A stretch of 64,000 nt of DNA from Enterobacteriaceae bacterium LSJC7 (GCA_000302695.1 AMFN01000011.1:19517-83516), one strand, 5' to 3'; positions 49,340-59,828 are shown, counted from the stretch's first letter. Notes: generated by a model not told the origin, from the letters alone. Made by a program: numbers and translations.

Positions 49340-50014
49340 CTACTTCCCAAACAGCCTTCTTTCAAAGCGCTCTATTTTGCCGCTGATGCGCCGCGTCTGC
49401 ATGGTCTTCGTCCAGCTTACCGCTAGCCCGGCAGCACTGAGCAGGCGGTGGTATTCATCGTCGTCAAACGGCAGGTGCCAGGCAATGGCGGCAGCGTCAT
49501 AAACGCTGACATCACTCAGGCGCGAGGCCAGCTCCAGCGGCGCCTCGCTGCTGACCGGGCCACCGGCAACCACGCGATACAACCAACCTATGCGGCCGCT
49601 GTCCTGCATCAGCTGACTTAAGTCGCTCACGTCAGAGTGAAAATTGAGCTTAAAGCACGGCGAGCGCGGCTGAGTGACCTGAATCAGCGCCTCACCCCAG
49701 CGGTAAATATCACCAATAAAGACATCGCGCTCGGTCATGCCCTCGGTGGAGAGGTTTTCGCCAAACGCCGGGGCGCTAAAGAAGTCAGCCTGCTCGGGAA
49801 ATTCCCGCTGCCACTGGGCGTAATGCTCGCGCGGGTAATGGCACAGCGCGCGGTCCACGCCGCCGTGGATGATTTTCTCCGCCTGGCTGTCGCCCGCCAG
49901 CCCACTGGTACTCAGCATTAACTCACCGTCCACCAGCGACTTCTCAATGGCGCTCGGGCGGCTACCTGGGAAATCGCGAACCTTGCCGACGTAGACCTGT
50001 ACCGGATAGCGCAT
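49340..50014 (-). CDS. yiiM: MOSC-domain protein YiiM
   Basis: A 224-residue protein with the length of E. coli YiiM. The MOSC core includes HGGVDRALCHYPREHY, FGENLSTEGMTE, VFIGDIYRWGEALIQVTQPRSPCFKLN with the conserved Cys that holds the molybdenum cofactor (all shown in parts). The C-terminal extension has a helical DFXDEYHRLLSAAGLA-like region. YiiM reduces N-hydroxylated compounds such as 6-N-hydroxylaminopurine. It follows sodA on the same strand with a terminator between them. Confidence 0.94.
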   Translation of the reverse strand: MRYPVQVYVGKVRDFPGSRPSAIEKSLVDGELMLSTSGLAGDSQAEKIIHGGVDRALCHYPREHYAQWQREFPEQADFFSAPAFGENLSTEGMTERDVFIGDIYRWGEALIQVTQPRSPCFKLNFHSDVSDLSQLMQDSGRIGWLYRVVAGGPVSSEAPLELASRLSDVSVYDAAAIAWHLPFDDDEYHRLLSAAGLAVSWTKTMQTRRISGKIERFERRLFGK

Positions 50015-50038
50015 CTGCCGCTCCTTGATGTGGGATAC

Positions 50039-50063
50039 AAAAAAAGCGAGCCTGCTGGCTCGC
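50039..50063 (-). terminator. Terminator of sodA
   Basis: On the minus strand GCGAGCC-AGCA-GGCTCGC is followed by seven T residues, about 30 bases beyond the sodA stop codon and just before the yiiM start. Confidence 0.92.
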
Positions 50064-50094
50064 CCTTATTCAATCACATAATCGCCCGGGGCGA

Positions 50095-50715
50095 TTATTT
50101 TTTAGCAGCAAAACGCGCTGCTGCTTCGTCCCAGTTCACCACGTTCCAGAACTCTTTGATGTAGTCCGGGCGGCGGTTCTGGAATTTCAGGTAGTAGGCG
50201 TGCTCCCATACATCCAGGCCCAGAATCGGGTAGCCGGAGGTGCCAGAAACCGCTTCGCCCATCAGCGGGCTGTCCTGGTTGGCAGTAGAAGTCACGGCCA
50301 GTTTGCCGTCTTTAATGACCAGCCACGCCCAGCCAGAGCCAAAGCGAGTGGCGGCAGCTTTTTCAAACTCTTCTTTGAATTTATCAACGCTGCCGAAGTC
50401 GCGCTCAATGGCAGCTTTCAGGTCGCCCTGCAGCGTGGTGCCTTTTTTCAGACCTTTCCAGAACAGGCTGTGGTTAGCGTGGCCGCCTGCGTTGTTGCGC
50501 AGCGCACCTTTTTTGTCCGCCGGAACCTGATCCAGTTTAGCGATAAGTTCTTCAACCGGCAGAGCAGCCAGCTCAGGCAGGCTTTCCAGCGCAGCGTTGG
50601 CATTGTTGACGTAAGCCTGGTGGTGTTTGCTGTGATGGATTTCCATCGTCTGCTTGTCGAAGTGCGGCTCAAGAGCGTCGTACGCGTACGGCAGGGATGG
50701 CAGTGTATAACTCAT
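50095..50715 (-). CDS. sodA: Manganese superoxide dismutase
   Basis: A 206-residue Mn-type superoxide dismutase, same length as E. coli SodA. Metal ligands are visible as His in [15 protein letters not shown] (His27 region), His in NHSLFWK and the DVWEHAYY signature (Asp and His). Gln in [10 protein letters not shown] context and the overall sequence favour manganese rather than iron. It converts superoxide to hydrogen peroxide and oxygen in the cytoplasm. The start at 50715 ([19 protein letters not shown]) aligns with E. coli. An E. coli-like promoter with a Fur-type site lies upstream. Confidence 0.97.
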   Translation of the reverse strand: MSYTLPSLPYAYDALEPHFDKQTMEIHHSKHHQAYVNNANAALESLPELAALPVEELIAKLDQVPADKKGALRNNAGGHANHSLFWKGLKKGTTLQGDLKAAIERDFGSVDKFKEEFEKAAATRFGSGWAWLVIKDGKLAVTSTANQDSPLMGEAVSGTSGYPILGLDVWEHAYYLKFQNRRPDYIKEFWNVVNWDEAAARFAAKK

Positions 50716-50775
50716 AATCTTCATCTCCATAATTGTCGGGCGGCAGGGTGTTAACGCCGCGTGAGCAGTCGGTTC

Positions 50776-50810
50776 ATTATAGTTAATTAAATGATATTGA
50801 AAATGTTTAT
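50776..50810 (-). promoter_or_regulatory. sodA promoter with Fur/ArcA-like site
   Basis: On the minus strand CATTTTCAATATCATTTAAT is followed by TAACTATAATGAACC, closely like the E. coli sodA promoter. TATAAT (plus positions 50776-50781) is the -10, and the AT-rich block resembles the Fur/ArcA binding site that represses sodA under iron-replete or anaerobic conditions. The adjoining 50716-51038 gap has no gene. Confidence 0.75.
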
Positions 50811-51038
50811 CCGTGCCACACGATTTGTGTGGTTATTATCTGACTGGTTGTTGGCAAAAATGTTAACACAATCCGGGGCTTCCCGTGCTTTTGCCCGGAT
50901 GCCGGTTAACACCCCCGCCGTTCAACAACCTTCTGCACCATCATCTTTACCAACGTATTGGTGAAGATGATGGTCTACTGTGTGTTGGCGAGCTATTGGG
51001 TGCCGGAAAAGTATGGTGAGGTTTTGTTACTGTCGGTT

Positions 51039-51338
51039 TCACAAACTGAGTGCAATACGCCTACCGTTGGGGAGAGTAACATCCAGTGCCAACTCGCCGC
51101 CCAGGCTATCAACGTAGCGTTTCAACGTTGATAGCCTGGGGTCATTTTCAACCTTTTCCATTTTCACAATAGAAGGTTGTTTGACGCCCATTGCTGCGGC
51201 CAGTTGTGTCTGCGAAATGGCTAATTCTTCGCGCAGCTTTGCAAGCGTGATCTCCTGTCGAATTTCTGCTGCGCGTGCCTTGATACGAGCCTGGCTTTCC
51301 GGGGTACGTTTAGCCATCATCTCTTTAAGCGTTGCCAT
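51039..51338 (-). CDS. HigA/XRE-type antitoxin-like protein
   Basis: A 99-residue HTH protein. The XRE domain is in the middle: LREELAISQTQLAAAMGVKQPSIVKMEKVENDPRLSTLKRYVDSLGG (residues 36-82, in parts), and the N-terminal helix ESQARIKARAAEIRQEITL and C-terminal beta stretch ELALDVTLPNGRRIAL are typical of antitoxins encoded downstream of RelE/HigB-like toxins. It would bind its own promoter and neutralise a toxin. GGAGG precedes the start. The upstream toxin gene is present only as a 43-codon C-terminal remnant, so this is an orphan antitoxin or a repurposed regulator. Confidence 0.82.
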   Translation of the reverse strand: MATLKEMMAKRTPESQARIKARAAEIRQEITLAKLREELAISQTQLAAAMGVKQPSIVKMEKVENDPRLSTLKRYVDSLGGELALDVTLPNGRRIALSL

Positions 51339-51456
51339 TGTTTTTTACCTCCGGTGAGTCAACAATTTTAATCATGCGCTTGTAGAATAGTTTTTCGTCC
51401 TCTCCCTTTTTATCCCCGGCACACAAAATTAAAAGTATTAATAGCGTCGTATTTTG
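51325..51456 (-). pseudogene. C-terminal remnant of a RelE/HigB-type toxin gene
   Basis: On the minus strand a 43-codon open stretch reads LCAGDKKGEDEKLFYKRMIK in its middle, and ends NNGNA-stop 14 bases inside the antitoxin gene. A final hydrophobic strand, then AGDK, then a helix with a FYKRMI-like core is the usual C-terminus of this toxin family, and the short overlap with the antitoxin start is the usual operon layout. In frame a TAG precedes the stretch, and fdhD ends only 60 bases away, so the N-terminal two thirds are missing. It was found by reading the upstream frame, not from any annotated gene. Confidence 0.6.
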
Positions 51457-51516
51457 CTATTTACCGCAACTCCTGAGGCACGCTCTCTACTTACCAGGAC
51501 TGAATAGACGCGACAG

Positions 51517-52344
51517 TTACTCTACCAGCCGCTGCGGGTGGCTATAAATGGTGGCGCGCCCTGGTTTGCTAAAGCCCACCAGCGTCAGGTTACTGCGCTC
51601 GGCAACCTGCACGGCAAGCGAGGTCGCCGCCGAAACGGCAAACAGGATTTCCACGCCGCACATTGCCGCCTTCTGCACCATTTCATAGCTGGCACGGCTG
51701 GATACCAGCGCCGCGCCGCGGTGCCAGCCTTCACGACTGCGCCGCCCCAGCAACTTATCGAGCGCCACATGGCGGCCCACATCTTCATGCCCGCCGGCAA
51801 TCTCACCCTGCGGCGTTAACCAGGCCGCCACGTGGGTACAGCCGGTAAGCTGGCCAACCGGCTGAAAGTGGCGTAGCTGACCTAATGCACCGTCAAGCGC
51901 ATGCAGCGAAAACTGCTGGGTAAAAGGCAGCGGTGCGACCGGTTTACCGATATCGTTAAGCTGCTCAACGCCGCATACGCCACAGCCGGTGCGCCCGGCC
52001 ATCTGGCGGCGGCGCTCCTTAAGGCCCATAAAGCGGCGACTCGACAACTCAATGCGCACCTCAATGCCGCCGCAGCCCGGCACAACATCCATGCCGTAAA
52101 TCTCCTGCGGCGATTCAATGATGCCTTCTGAGAGCGAAAAGCCGAGCGCGAACGCCTCCAGATCCTTGGGCGAGGCCATCATCACCACGTGCGAGATGCC
52201 GTTGTACACCAGCGCAACCGGCGTTTCTTCGGCCAGCCAGTCTTCGCCCGGCGTCTCAAGCGAGGTGCGGGTGTGGACGGAAACCGGGCGGTAGCACGTG
52301 AACTCTGTCACAGAGCCGTCTTTCTTAGCGCTTAAATCATTCAC
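51517..52344 (-). CDS. fdhD: Formate dehydrogenase sulfurtransferase FdhD
   Basis: A 275-residue protein matching E. coli FdhD. The key Cys pair is in [13 protein letters not shown] (about residues 118-128), which relays sulfur from IscS to the molybdenum bis-MGD cofactor of formate dehydrogenases. [16 protein letters not shown] and [13 protein letters not shown] are the family's other signatures. It acts in the cytoplasm before Tat export of FdoG. It is divergent from fdoG with a 155-base gap, as in E. coli. The N-terminal start [10 protein letters not shown] lacks similarity but has a normal length. Confidence 0.95.
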   Translation of the reverse strand: MNDLSAKKDGSVTEFTCYRPVSVHTRTSLETPGEDWLAEETPVALVYNGISHVVMMASPKDLEAFALGFSLSEGIIESPQEIYGMDVVPGCGGIEVRIELSSRRFMGLKERRRQMAGRTGCGVCGVEQLNDIGKPVAPLPFTQQFSLHALDGALGQLRHFQPVGQLTGCTHVAAWLTPQGEIAGGHEDVGRHVALDKLLGRRSREGWHRGAALVSSRASYEMVQKAAMCGVEILFAVSAATSLAVQVAERSNLTLVGFSKPGRATIYSHPQRLVE

Positions 52345-52499
52345 TATAAATTAACCAGATTAAAACAACTGCGGCGTCGATATGGTATTCTCTACCATTA
52401 TCCTCCTCACAGAAGGGGGAATAGATCAATTTTGTACCTATGAAGCGTTGGCTGCAAAAAATTCTACACATGAGACAATGTCAAAACAGGAGCAAAACC

Positions 52500-55400
52500 A
52501 TGCAGGTCAGCAGAAGGCAGTTCTTTAAGATCTGCGCTGGCGGTATGGCAGGCACCACGGCAGCAGCACTGGGCTTTGCGCCCGGCGTCGCGCTCGCGGA
52601 AACAAGGCAGTATAAGCTGTTGCGTACCCGTGAGACCCGTCAAACCTGCACATACTGTTCCGTCGGCTGTGGGCTGTTAATGTACAGCAGCGGCGATGGA
52701 GCAAAAAACGCAAAAGCGTCCATTTTCCATATCGAAGGCGATTCCGATCACCCGGTTAACCGCGGTGCGCTGTGCCCGAAAGGCGCAGGACTGGTGGATT
52801 TTATCCACAGCGAAAGCCGTCTGAAATACCCCGAATATCGCGCCCCCGGCTCCGATAAGTGGCAGCGCATCAGTTGGGACGAGGCCTTCACCCGCATCGC
52901 CAAACTGATGAAAGAAGACCGCGACGCCAACTTTGTGGCGCAGAATGCGCAAGGCACCACCGTCAACCGCTGGCTCTCCACCGGTATGCTGTGCGCCTCC
53001 GCATCCAGTAACGAAACCGGTTATTTAACGCAGAAATTTTCCCGCGCACTCGGCATGTTAGCCGTCGACAACCAGGCGCGTGTCTGACACGGACCAACGG
53101 TAGCAAGTCTTGCTCCAACATTTGGTCGCGGTGCGATGACCAACCACTGGGTCGACATTAAGAATGCCAACCTCGTCGTGGTGATGGGTGGGAATGCGGC
53201 AGAAGCGCATCCGGTGGGTTTCCGCTGGGCGATGGAAGCCAAAATTCACAATGGCGCTAAGCTGATTGTTATCGATCCGCGCTTTACCCGCACTGCGTCA
53301 GTCGCCGACTTCTATACGCCGATTCGCTCCGGTAGCGATATTGCGTTCCTGTCGGGCGTGCTGCTGTACCTGATTACCAACAACAAGTTCAACCGCGAAT
53401 ACGTTGAGGCTTACACCAACTCAAGCCTTATTGTGCGTGAAGACTTTGGCTTCGAAGACGGTCTGTTCACCGGCTATAACGAAGAAAAACGTCAGTACGA
53501 CAAAACCAGCTGGCACTATGAGCTGGGTGACGACGGTTTTGCAAAACGCGACCTGACGCTCACTCACCCGCGCTGCGTCTGGAACTTACTGAAAAACCAC
53601 GTCTCTCGCTATACTCCTGAGATGGTAGAGACGATTTGCGGCACGCCGAAAGCAGACTTCCTCAAGGTGTGCGAGTACATCGCAGAAACCAGCGCGAAGG
53701 ACAAAACCGCCTCGTTCCTGTATGCACTCGGCTGGACACAGCACTCCATCGGCTCGCAGAACATCCGCACCATGGCGATGATCCAGCTGCTGCTGGGCAA
53801 TATGGGCATGGCAGGCGGCGGCGTAAACGCCTTACGTGGTCACTCCAATATCCAGGGTCTGACCGACCTCGGCCTGCTGTCCACCAGCCTGCCAGGTTAC
53901 CTGACGCTGCCGAATGAAAAGCAGCCGGATATCCAGACCTACCTTGCCGCCAATACGCCGAAGCCGTTGCTCAAAGACCAGGTGAACTACTGGGGCAACT
54001 ATCCGAAGTTCTTCGTTTCGCTGATGAAATCGTTCTATGGCGATAAGGCCACGGCGGAGAATAACTGGGGCTACGACTGGCTGCCGAAGTGGGACATCAG
54101 CTATGACGTGTTGCAGTACTTCGAGTTAATGAAGGAAGGCAAGGTCAACGGCTATCTCTGCCAGGGCTTTAACCCGGTTGCCTCGTTCCCTAACAAGAAC
54201 AAGGTGGTCTCTTGCCTGAGCAAGCTGAAGTTCCTGGTGACCATTGACCCGCTCAATACCGAAACCTCGACCTTCTGGCAGAACCACGGCGAATCTAACG
54301 ACGTTGACCCCGCAAAGATTCAGACTGAGGTGTTCCGCCTGCCGTCAACCTGCTTTGCCGAAGAAAACGGCTCTATCGTCAACTCCGGTCGCTGGTTGCA
54401 GTGGCACTGGAAAGGCGCCGATGCCCCAGGCGAAGCGCTCAACGACGGTGAAATCCTGGCCGGTATCTTCCTGCGCATGCGCGAGATGTACGCGCGCGAC
54501 GGCGGTGCGGTGCCGGAACAGGTGCTGAACATGAGCTGGAACTACCTGCGCCCGGATGCACCAGAGCCAGAAGAAGTGGCACAGGAAAACAACGGTAGAG
54601 CGCTGGCAGACATCCTCGACCCGAACGGCAATGTGCTGGTGAAAAAGGGCGAACTGCTCTCCACCTTCGCGCACCTGCGCGACGATGGCACCACCGCAAG
54701 CGGCTGCTGGATTTTCTCCGGTAGCTGGACGCCAAAAGGCAACCAGATGGCCAACCGCGACAACGCAGACCCGTCGGGCCTGGGCAATACGCTGGGCTGG
54801 GCCTGGGCGTGGCCGCTTAACCGCCGCATTCTGTACAACCGTGCCTCTGCCGACCCGCAGGGCCAACCCTGGGATCCGAAGCGTAAGCTGCTGGAGTGGG
54901 ACGGCGCCAAATGGGGCGGCATTGATGTGGCTGACTACAGCGCCGCCGCACCGGGCAGCGACGTCGGGCCGTTTATCATGCAGCCCGAAGGGCTGGGCCG
55001 CCTGTTCGCCATTGATAAAATGGCAGAAGGGCCGTTCCCGGAGCACTACGAGCCGTTTGAAACGCCGCTTGGCACTAACCCGCTGCACCCGAACGTGGTG
55101 TCTAACCCGGCTGCGCGCGTGTTTAAAGGCGACCTCGCCGAGATGGGGAAAGCGGACAAGTTCCCGTATGTCGGGACCACTTACCGCCTGACCGAGCACT
55201 TCCACTACTGGACCAAGCATGCGCTGCTTAACGCTATCGCCCAGCCGGAGCAGTTTGTGGAAATTGGTGAAACGCTGGCAAACAAGCTCGGCATCGCCCA
55301 GGGCGATACGGTGAAGGTCTCCTCCAACCGCGGCTACATTAAGGCCAAAGCGGTGGTGACCAAACGTATCCGCACGCTGAAAGTGAACAACCGCGACGTG

Positions 55401-55547
55401 GACACCATCGGCATCCCGATTCACTGGGGTTACGAAGGTGTGGCGAAGAAAGGCTTTATTGCCAACACGCTGACGCCGTCGGTGGGTGATGCGAACTCGC
55501 AAACGCCAGAGTTCAAGTCCTTCCTGGTCAACGTAGAAAAGGTGTAA
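52500..55547 (+). CDS. fdoG: Formate dehydrogenase-O alpha subunit (selenoprotein)
   Basis: One continuous gene of 1015 codons if UGA 53085-53087 is read as selenocysteine (residue 196, preceded by NQARV and followed by HGPTVASLAPTFGRGAMTNHW, in parts). The N-terminus has the twin-arginine signal SRRQFFKICAGG, then a 4Fe-4S site (CTYCSVGCGLL and a later Cys in GALCPKG) and the molybdopterin domains. It oxidises formate in the periplasm, with electrons passing to FdoH and FdoI. Placement between divergent fdhD and downstream fdoHI-fdhE identifies it as fdoG rather than fdnG. The start at 52500 (MQVSRRQFF) aligns with E. coli. A SECIS-like hairpin follows the UGA. Confidence 0.96.
53085..53131 (+). 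promoter_or_regulatory. UGA selenocysteine codon and SECIS hairpin in fdoG
   Basis: The UGA at 53085-53087 is followed by a foldable stretch with the apical stem AGCAA-GTC-TTGCT. The GGTAGCAAGTCTTGCTCC core resembles the fdhF/fdnG SECIS, GGTTGCAGGTCTGCACC, including the loop GUCU that SelB recognises at the right distance from the UGA. Confidence 0.9.
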
Positions 55548-55559
55548 CGGAGACGAATT

Positions 55560-56462
55560 ATGGCTTATCAATCACAAGACGTCATTCGCCGTTCCGCCAC
55601 CAACGGTTTCACGCCTGCACCGCAGGCGCGTAACCATCAGCAGGAAGTGGCGAAGCTTATCGACGTAACCACCTGCATTGGCTGTAAAGCCTGCCAGGTG
55701 GCGTGTTCGGAATGGAACGATATTCGCGATGAAGTCGGCCACAACGTCGGGGTTTACGATAACCCGGCGGACCTGACTGCCAAATCGTGGACGGTGATGC
55801 GCTTTTCTGAAGTGGAAGAGAACGGCAAGCTGGAGTGGCTCATCCGTAAAGATGGCTGCATGCACTGCGCCGATCCGGGCTGCCTGAAGGCCTGCCCGGC
55901 AGAAGGCGCCATCATTCAGTACGCCAACGGCATTGTCGACTTCCAGTCTGAGCAGTGCATTGGCTGTGGCTACTGCATCGCCGGTTGCCCGTTTGACGTG
56001 CCGCGCCTGAACCCGGAAGACAACCGCGTGTACAAATGCACCCTGTGCGTGGACCGCGTTAACGTGGGCCAGGAGCCAGCGTGCGTGAAAACCTGCCCGA
56101 CTGGGGCTATCCACTTTGGTACCAAAGAGGATATGCAACAGCTTGCAGGCGAGCGCGTAACGGAGCTGAAAACCCGCGGTTACGATAACGCCGGGCTGTA
56201 CGATCCGCAGGGCGTTGGCGGCACGCATGTGATGTACGTGCTGCACCATGCCGACAGGCCAAATCTGTACCACGGCCTGCCGGAAAACCCGGCTATCAGC
56301 GACACCGTGAAGTTCTGGAAAGGCATCTGGAAGCCGCTGGCTGCCGTTGGCTTTGCAGCCACCTTCGCTGCCAGCATCTTCCACTATGTCGGCATTGGCC
56401 CGAACCGTGCGGAAGATGAAGAAGACAACATCGATGAGCAGAAAGACGAGGTGCGCAAATGA
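55560..56462 (+). CDS. fdoH: Formate dehydrogenase-O iron-sulfur subunit
   Basis: A 300-residue protein matching E. coli FdoH. Four 4Fe-4S binding motifs are present: [37 protein letters not shown] and [21 protein letters not shown] (the last in parts). One transmembrane helix near residues 255-275 ([20 protein letters not shown]) anchors it in the inner membrane facing the periplasm. It passes electrons from FdoG to the cytochrome b subunit. It begins 12 bases after fdoG and overlaps fdoI by four bases. Confidence 0.96.
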   Translation: MAYQSQDVIRRSATNGFTPAPQARNHQQEVAKLIDVTTCIGCKACQVACSEWNDIRDEVGHNVGVYDNPADLTAKSWTVMRFSEVEENGKLEWLIRKDGCMHCADPGCLKACPAEGAIIQYANGIVDFQSEQCIGCGYCIAGCPFDVPRLNPEDNRVYKCTLCVDRVNVGQEPACVKTCPTGAIHFGTKEDMQQLAGERVTELKTRGYDNAGLYDPQGVGGTHVMYVLHHADRPNLYHGLPENPAISDTVKFWKGIWKPLAAVGFAATFAASIFHYVGIGPNRAEDEEDNIDEQKDEVRK

Positions 56463-57094
56463 AAAGACGTGACACCATCGTGCGCTACACCGCGCCGGAA
56501 CGCATCAACCACTGGGTCACCGCCTTCTGCTTCGTGCTGGCGGCGGTGAGTGGACTCGGGTTCTTCTTCCCGTCGTTCAACTGGCTGATGTACATCCTGG
56601 GCACGCCGCAGCTGGCGCGCATCGTGCACCCGTTCGTGGGTGTGGTGATGTTTGCCTCGTTTATCATCATGTTCTTTCGCTACTGGCACCATAACCTCAT
56701 CAACCGTGACGATATCTTCTGGGCGAAGAACATCCGCAAGATTGTCGTCAACGATGAGGTGGGCGATACCGGTCGGTATAACTTCGGCCAGAAGTGCGTG
56801 TTCTGGGCGGCGATTATTCTGCTGGTGCTGCTGCTGGTAAGCGGCGTGATTATCTGGCGGCCGTACTTTGCGCCAGCGTTCTCTATCCCGGTTATCCGCT
56901 TTGGGTTGATGCTGCACTCGTTTGCCGCCGTTGGCCTGATTGTGGTGATTATGGTGCATATTTACGCCGCCCTGTGGGTGAAAGGCACCATTACGGCAAT
57001 GGTAGAAGGCTGGGTGACCAAAACCTGGGCGAAGAAACATCACCCGCGCTGGTTGCGTGAAGTGCAGGAAAAGCAGGAAAAATCGACGAAATAA
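56459..57094 (+). CDS. fdoI: Formate dehydrogenase-O cytochrome b556 subunit
   Basis: A 211-residue membrane protein with four hydrophobic helices and the conserved His residues for haem b: one in [12 protein letters not shown], one in [12 protein letters not shown], and [28 protein letters not shown] (in parts) near the C-terminus. It receives electrons from FdoH and reduces quinone in the inner membrane. The ATGA overlap with fdoH shows translational coupling. The Lys/Glu-rich C-terminus is cytoplasmic. Confidence 0.95.
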   Translation: MKRRDTIVRYTAPERINHWVTAFCFVLAAVSGLGFFFPSFNWLMYILGTPQLARIVHPFVGVVMFASFIIMFFRYWHHNLINRDDIFWAKNIRKIVVNDEVGDTGRYNFGQKCVFWAAIILLVLLLVSGVIIWRPYFAPAFSIPVIRFGLMLHSFAAVGLIVVIMVHIYAALWVKGTITAMVEGWVTKTWAKKHHPRWLREVQEKQEKSTK

Positions 57095-57116
57095 CGCTCG
57101 GTTAACGTTAATAAAC

Positions 57117-57153
57117 AGGCATCAGGCGCATAATGCGTTTGATGCCTTTTTTG
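57117..57153 (+). terminator. Terminator of fdoGHI
   Basis: AGGCATCA and TGATGCCT pair across an inner CGCAT-A-ATGCG stem and are followed by TTTTT, about 20 bases after the fdoI stop codon. Confidence 0.88.
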
Positions 57154-57381
57154 TGGGCCAGACTTTGCGGGCAGCCGTCTGCGACAGCTATTTGTAATTG
57201 CTGTAGTTTTGCTGTGGCACACGCCAGACGCCTCTACCACAGAATAGTTAATGCACGGATTCATTTACCGCAACGACGGTAATTGCCGCTATCATAGTGG
57301 CATATCCCTATTTTTAGCGTGCCGGTGACCGTACCGGCGCAGGCGAACACAGCAATTCGCCATAACAGGAAAAAGCACTGC

Positions 57382-58311
57382 ATGAGTATTCGTATTATTC
57401 CCCAGGACCAGCTGGAGAAGGGCGATAAGCGCCAGAACGACGTTATCCCTCCTCTGCTCTTCCCTCGCCTCAAAAACCTGTATAACCGCCGTGCCGAGCG
57501 CCTGCGCGAACTGGCCGAGAGCAATCCGCTGGGTGATTACCTGCGCTTTGCCGCCCAAATTGCCCACGCCCAGGAAGTGGTGCTGTATGACCATCCTCTG
57601 GAGATAGATCTGACCACGCGCATCCGTGAAGCCGCCGAGCAGGGCAAGCCGCCGCTGGACATCCACGTGCTGCCGCGTGACGCACACTGGCGCCGTTTGC
57701 TGCACTCCCTGATTGCCGAACTGAAGCCAGAAATGACCGGCCAGGCGCTGGCGGTAATTGAGAACCTCGAAAAGGCCTCTGAACAGGAGCTGGAAGAAAT
57801 GGCCAGCGCGCTGTTCAGCAGCGATTTTGCCGCCGTGAGCAGCGATAAAGCGCCGTTTATCTGGGCGGCGCTGTCACTCTACTGGGCGCAGATGGCAAGC
57901 CTGATCCCGGGTAAAGCGCGCGCCGAATACGGCGAGCAGCGCCAGTTCTGCCCGGTGTGCGCCAGTATGCCTGTCTCCAGCGTGGTCCATATTGGCACCA
58001 CCAACGGCCTGCGCTACCTGCACTGCAACCTGTGCGAAACCGAATGGCACGTGGTACGCGTGAAATGCAGCAACTGCGAGCAGAGCCGCGACCTGAACTA
58101 CTGGTCACTCGACAGTGAAGCCTCGGCCATCAAGGCAGAAAGCTGTGGCGACTGCGGCACTTACCTGAAAATCCTCTATCAGGACAAAGAACCGAAGGTA
58201 GAAGCCGTCGCAGACGACCTCGCCTCGCTGGTACTGGACGCCCGCATGGAGCAGGAAGGCTTCGCGCGCAGCAGCATCAACCCGTTCCTGTTCCCTGGCG
58301 AAGGGGAATAA
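57382..58311 (+). CDS. fdhE: Formate dehydrogenase assembly protein FdhE
   Basis: A 309-residue protein with the length of E. coli FdhE. Four CxxC motifs in the C-terminal half ([31 protein letters not shown]) form two rubredoxin-like iron-binding sites. The N-terminal half is helical. It interacts with the catalytic subunit of periplasmic formate dehydrogenases and is needed for activity. The start at 57382 ([17 protein letters not shown]) follows ACAGGAAAAAGC and aligns with E. coli. It is separated from fdoI by a terminator and probably has its own promoter. Confidence 0.95.
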   Translation: MSIRIIPQDQLEKGDKRQNDVIPPLLFPRLKNLYNRRAERLRELAESNPLGDYLRFAAQIAHAQEVVLYDHPLEIDLTTRIREAAEQGKPPLDIHVLPRDAHWRRLLHSLIAELKPEMTGQALAVIENLEKASEQELEEMASALFSSDFAAVSSDKAPFIWAALSLYWAQMASLIPGKARAEYGEQRQFCPVCASMPVSSVVHIGTTNGLRYLHCNLCETEWHVVRVKCSNCEQSRDLNYWSLDSEASAIKAESCGDCGTYLKILYQDKEPKVEAVADDLASLVLDARMEQEGFARSSINPFLFPGEGE

Positions 58312-58350
58312 GTGCGAGCACGCCCGCTGCGGCGTGCCATGACTGCCTGA

Positions 58351-58379
58351 AGCGTCGCTACCCCAGCGGCGCTTTTTTA
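58351..58379 (+). terminator. Terminator of fdhE
   Basis: AGCGTCGCT-ACCCC-AGCGGCGCT (one G-T pair) is followed by six T residues, 40 bases after the fdhE stop codon. Confidence 0.88.
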
Positions 58380-58512
58380 TTATCAGCGTATTCTTAGGAT
58401 TACTCCCCCAATTTGCGGCCCGTTGCCGCAGCATTGCGCTTGCGGTTGTACACTATTCTCAGGCGATATCCCTGTCGCAACCGATTTCAACACAACGGGA
58501 TGAACAACCACA

Positions 58513-59667
58513 ATGAAACCAGAATTAACACAGCGACTGCGCTGGGGTCTTTCAGCGCTCGCCCTCATGATGATGACGCCCGTCGGTGCTGCCGAACTAA
58601 AAGAAACCGCCCCAACGCCTGTCGTGTCACAGGCCGTTCTGCCCGCAGAGCACGGCCTGACAGAAGCAGCACAGCAATTCCTGATTAAATACCGTTCCAT
58701 CAGCGGCGTGGACGGTAAAAGCCCGCGCCAGGATACCGCTGCGGTGTTTATCCCTAAAGGCGAAGCGCCGCACGGCGGCTGGCCGGTTGTGGTCTGGACC
58801 CACGGCACCATTGGCGTGGACAACGACTGTGCGCCGTCGCTTAACGCCCGCACCGGGCGTGATAGCCAGTATCTCAACACCTGGCTGTCTTTAGGTTTTG
58901 CCGTGGTCGCGCCGGATTATGCGGGGCTTGGCTCTGATGGGCTGCATCACTACCTGAACGCGCGGGCCGAAGCCTGGAGCGTGCTGGACAGCGTGCGCGC
59001 CGCGCTGAAGACTTTCCCGCTGCAAAACTCGCTTATCTTTGTCGGCCAGTCTCAGGGCGCGCATGCGGCCTTTGCCAGCGCAGGTTACCAGCCGCAGTAC
59101 GCACCTGAACTCAACGTGCGCGCCACGGTACTCACCGGTACACCGTATTTTGACGCCAACACCTCAGCAGCCCAGGTCTTCACCGGTTCAGCACCGGGCA
59201 ACGCCCAGAGCGGTGACCCGAAAATCCCGTACGTGTTTTATATCTATCTTGCCGCCGCAGACAGCCAGAAGTCGCTTAAGAGCGAAGATTACTTCCAGCC
59301 AGCGGCACAGGCGCTACTGGGCAAGGCACGCGAGCTGTGCATTACACCGCTAACCGAAGAAGTGATGAAGCAGAAGCTCAATGCCAGCAACAGCCTGAAA
59401 CCGGCGATTCAGTCAGTGCTGGAGTCCACCACTGACGTACTGCGCTACCCAACGCTGCATATTCAGCATCCGGTGTTTATTGGCATTGGCGGTGAAGATA
59501 TTAACGTGCCGACTGCAATGCAGCAGCACTTCGCTCAGGCGGTGAAAGCGGCAGGCACGCAGGTCGATATTCATGAATACCCGGGCCTGGACCACAGTGG
59601 CACGGTTAACCCGTCGCTGCGTGACTCCGTGCCGTTTATTCTGAAAACGCTGGGCCAACAGCGTTAA
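58513..59667 (+). CDS. Secreted lipase-like alpha/beta hydrolase
   Basis: A 384-residue protein with a signal peptide (hydrophobic stretch ending GAA, about residue 27). The alpha/beta hydrolase triad can be placed: nucleophile Ser in FVGQSQGAHAA, Asp in GIGGEDINVPT and His in GLDHSGT; VWTHGTIG gives the oxyanion-hole region. The layout resembles secretory lipases (PF03583-like) and related exported esterases. It probably hydrolyses an ester in the periplasm or outside the cell; the substrate is unknown. Two Cys (NDCAPS and ELCITP) could form a disulfide. It stands between fdhE and selC, a place where E. coli has no such gene. Confidence 0.82.
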   Translation: MKPELTQRLRWGLSALALMMMTPVGAAELKETAPTPVVSQAVLPAEHGLTEAAQQFLIKYRSISGVDGKSPRQDTAAVFIPKGEAPHGGWPVVVWTHGTIGVDNDCAPSLNARTGRDSQYLNTWLSLGFAVVAPDYAGLGSDGLHHYLNARAEAWSVLDSVRAALKTFPLQNSLIFVGQSQGAHAAFASAGYQPQYAPELNVRATVLTGTPYFDANTSAAQVFTGSAPGNAQSGDPKIPYVFYIYLAAADSQKSLKSEDYFQPAAQALLGKARELCITPLTEEVMKQKLNASNSLKPAIQSVLESTTDVLRYPTLHIQHPVFIGIGGEDINVPTAMQQHFAQAVKAAGTQVDIHEYPGLDHSGTVNPSLRDSVPFILKTLGQQR

Positions 59668-59800
59668 TACCCCTGGCAGCGGCGCGGCAGAAGCTGCGTC
59701 GCTGCCGGATGGATGTGCGTGATTCGGGTGAAAAAGCGCTGCCAAAAACCCGCGACATGCGGAGAAATCCAGAAAATGTGCAAAATAACGCCGAGACCTA

Positions 59801-59828
59801 TTGGTAACCCCCGGAAAATAGCTATAAT
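59801..59828 (+). promoter_or_regulatory. selC promoter
   Basis: TTGGTA (59801-59806), a 16-base spacer and TATAAT (59823-59828) are followed by the GC-rich GCGCCCGCC discriminator typical of stable-RNA promoters; the tRNA begins 30 bases later. Confidence 0.85.

Noticed and set aside
52440-55547. fdoG as two separate genes or a frameshifted pseudogene
   Set aside because: The break is a single in-frame UGA at codon 196, the known selenocysteine position, followed by a SECIS-like hairpin, and selA, selB and selC are present.
54345-55571. 408-codon minus-strand open frame inside fdoG
   Set aside because: Antisense to a conserved selenoprotein gene; no plausible domain.
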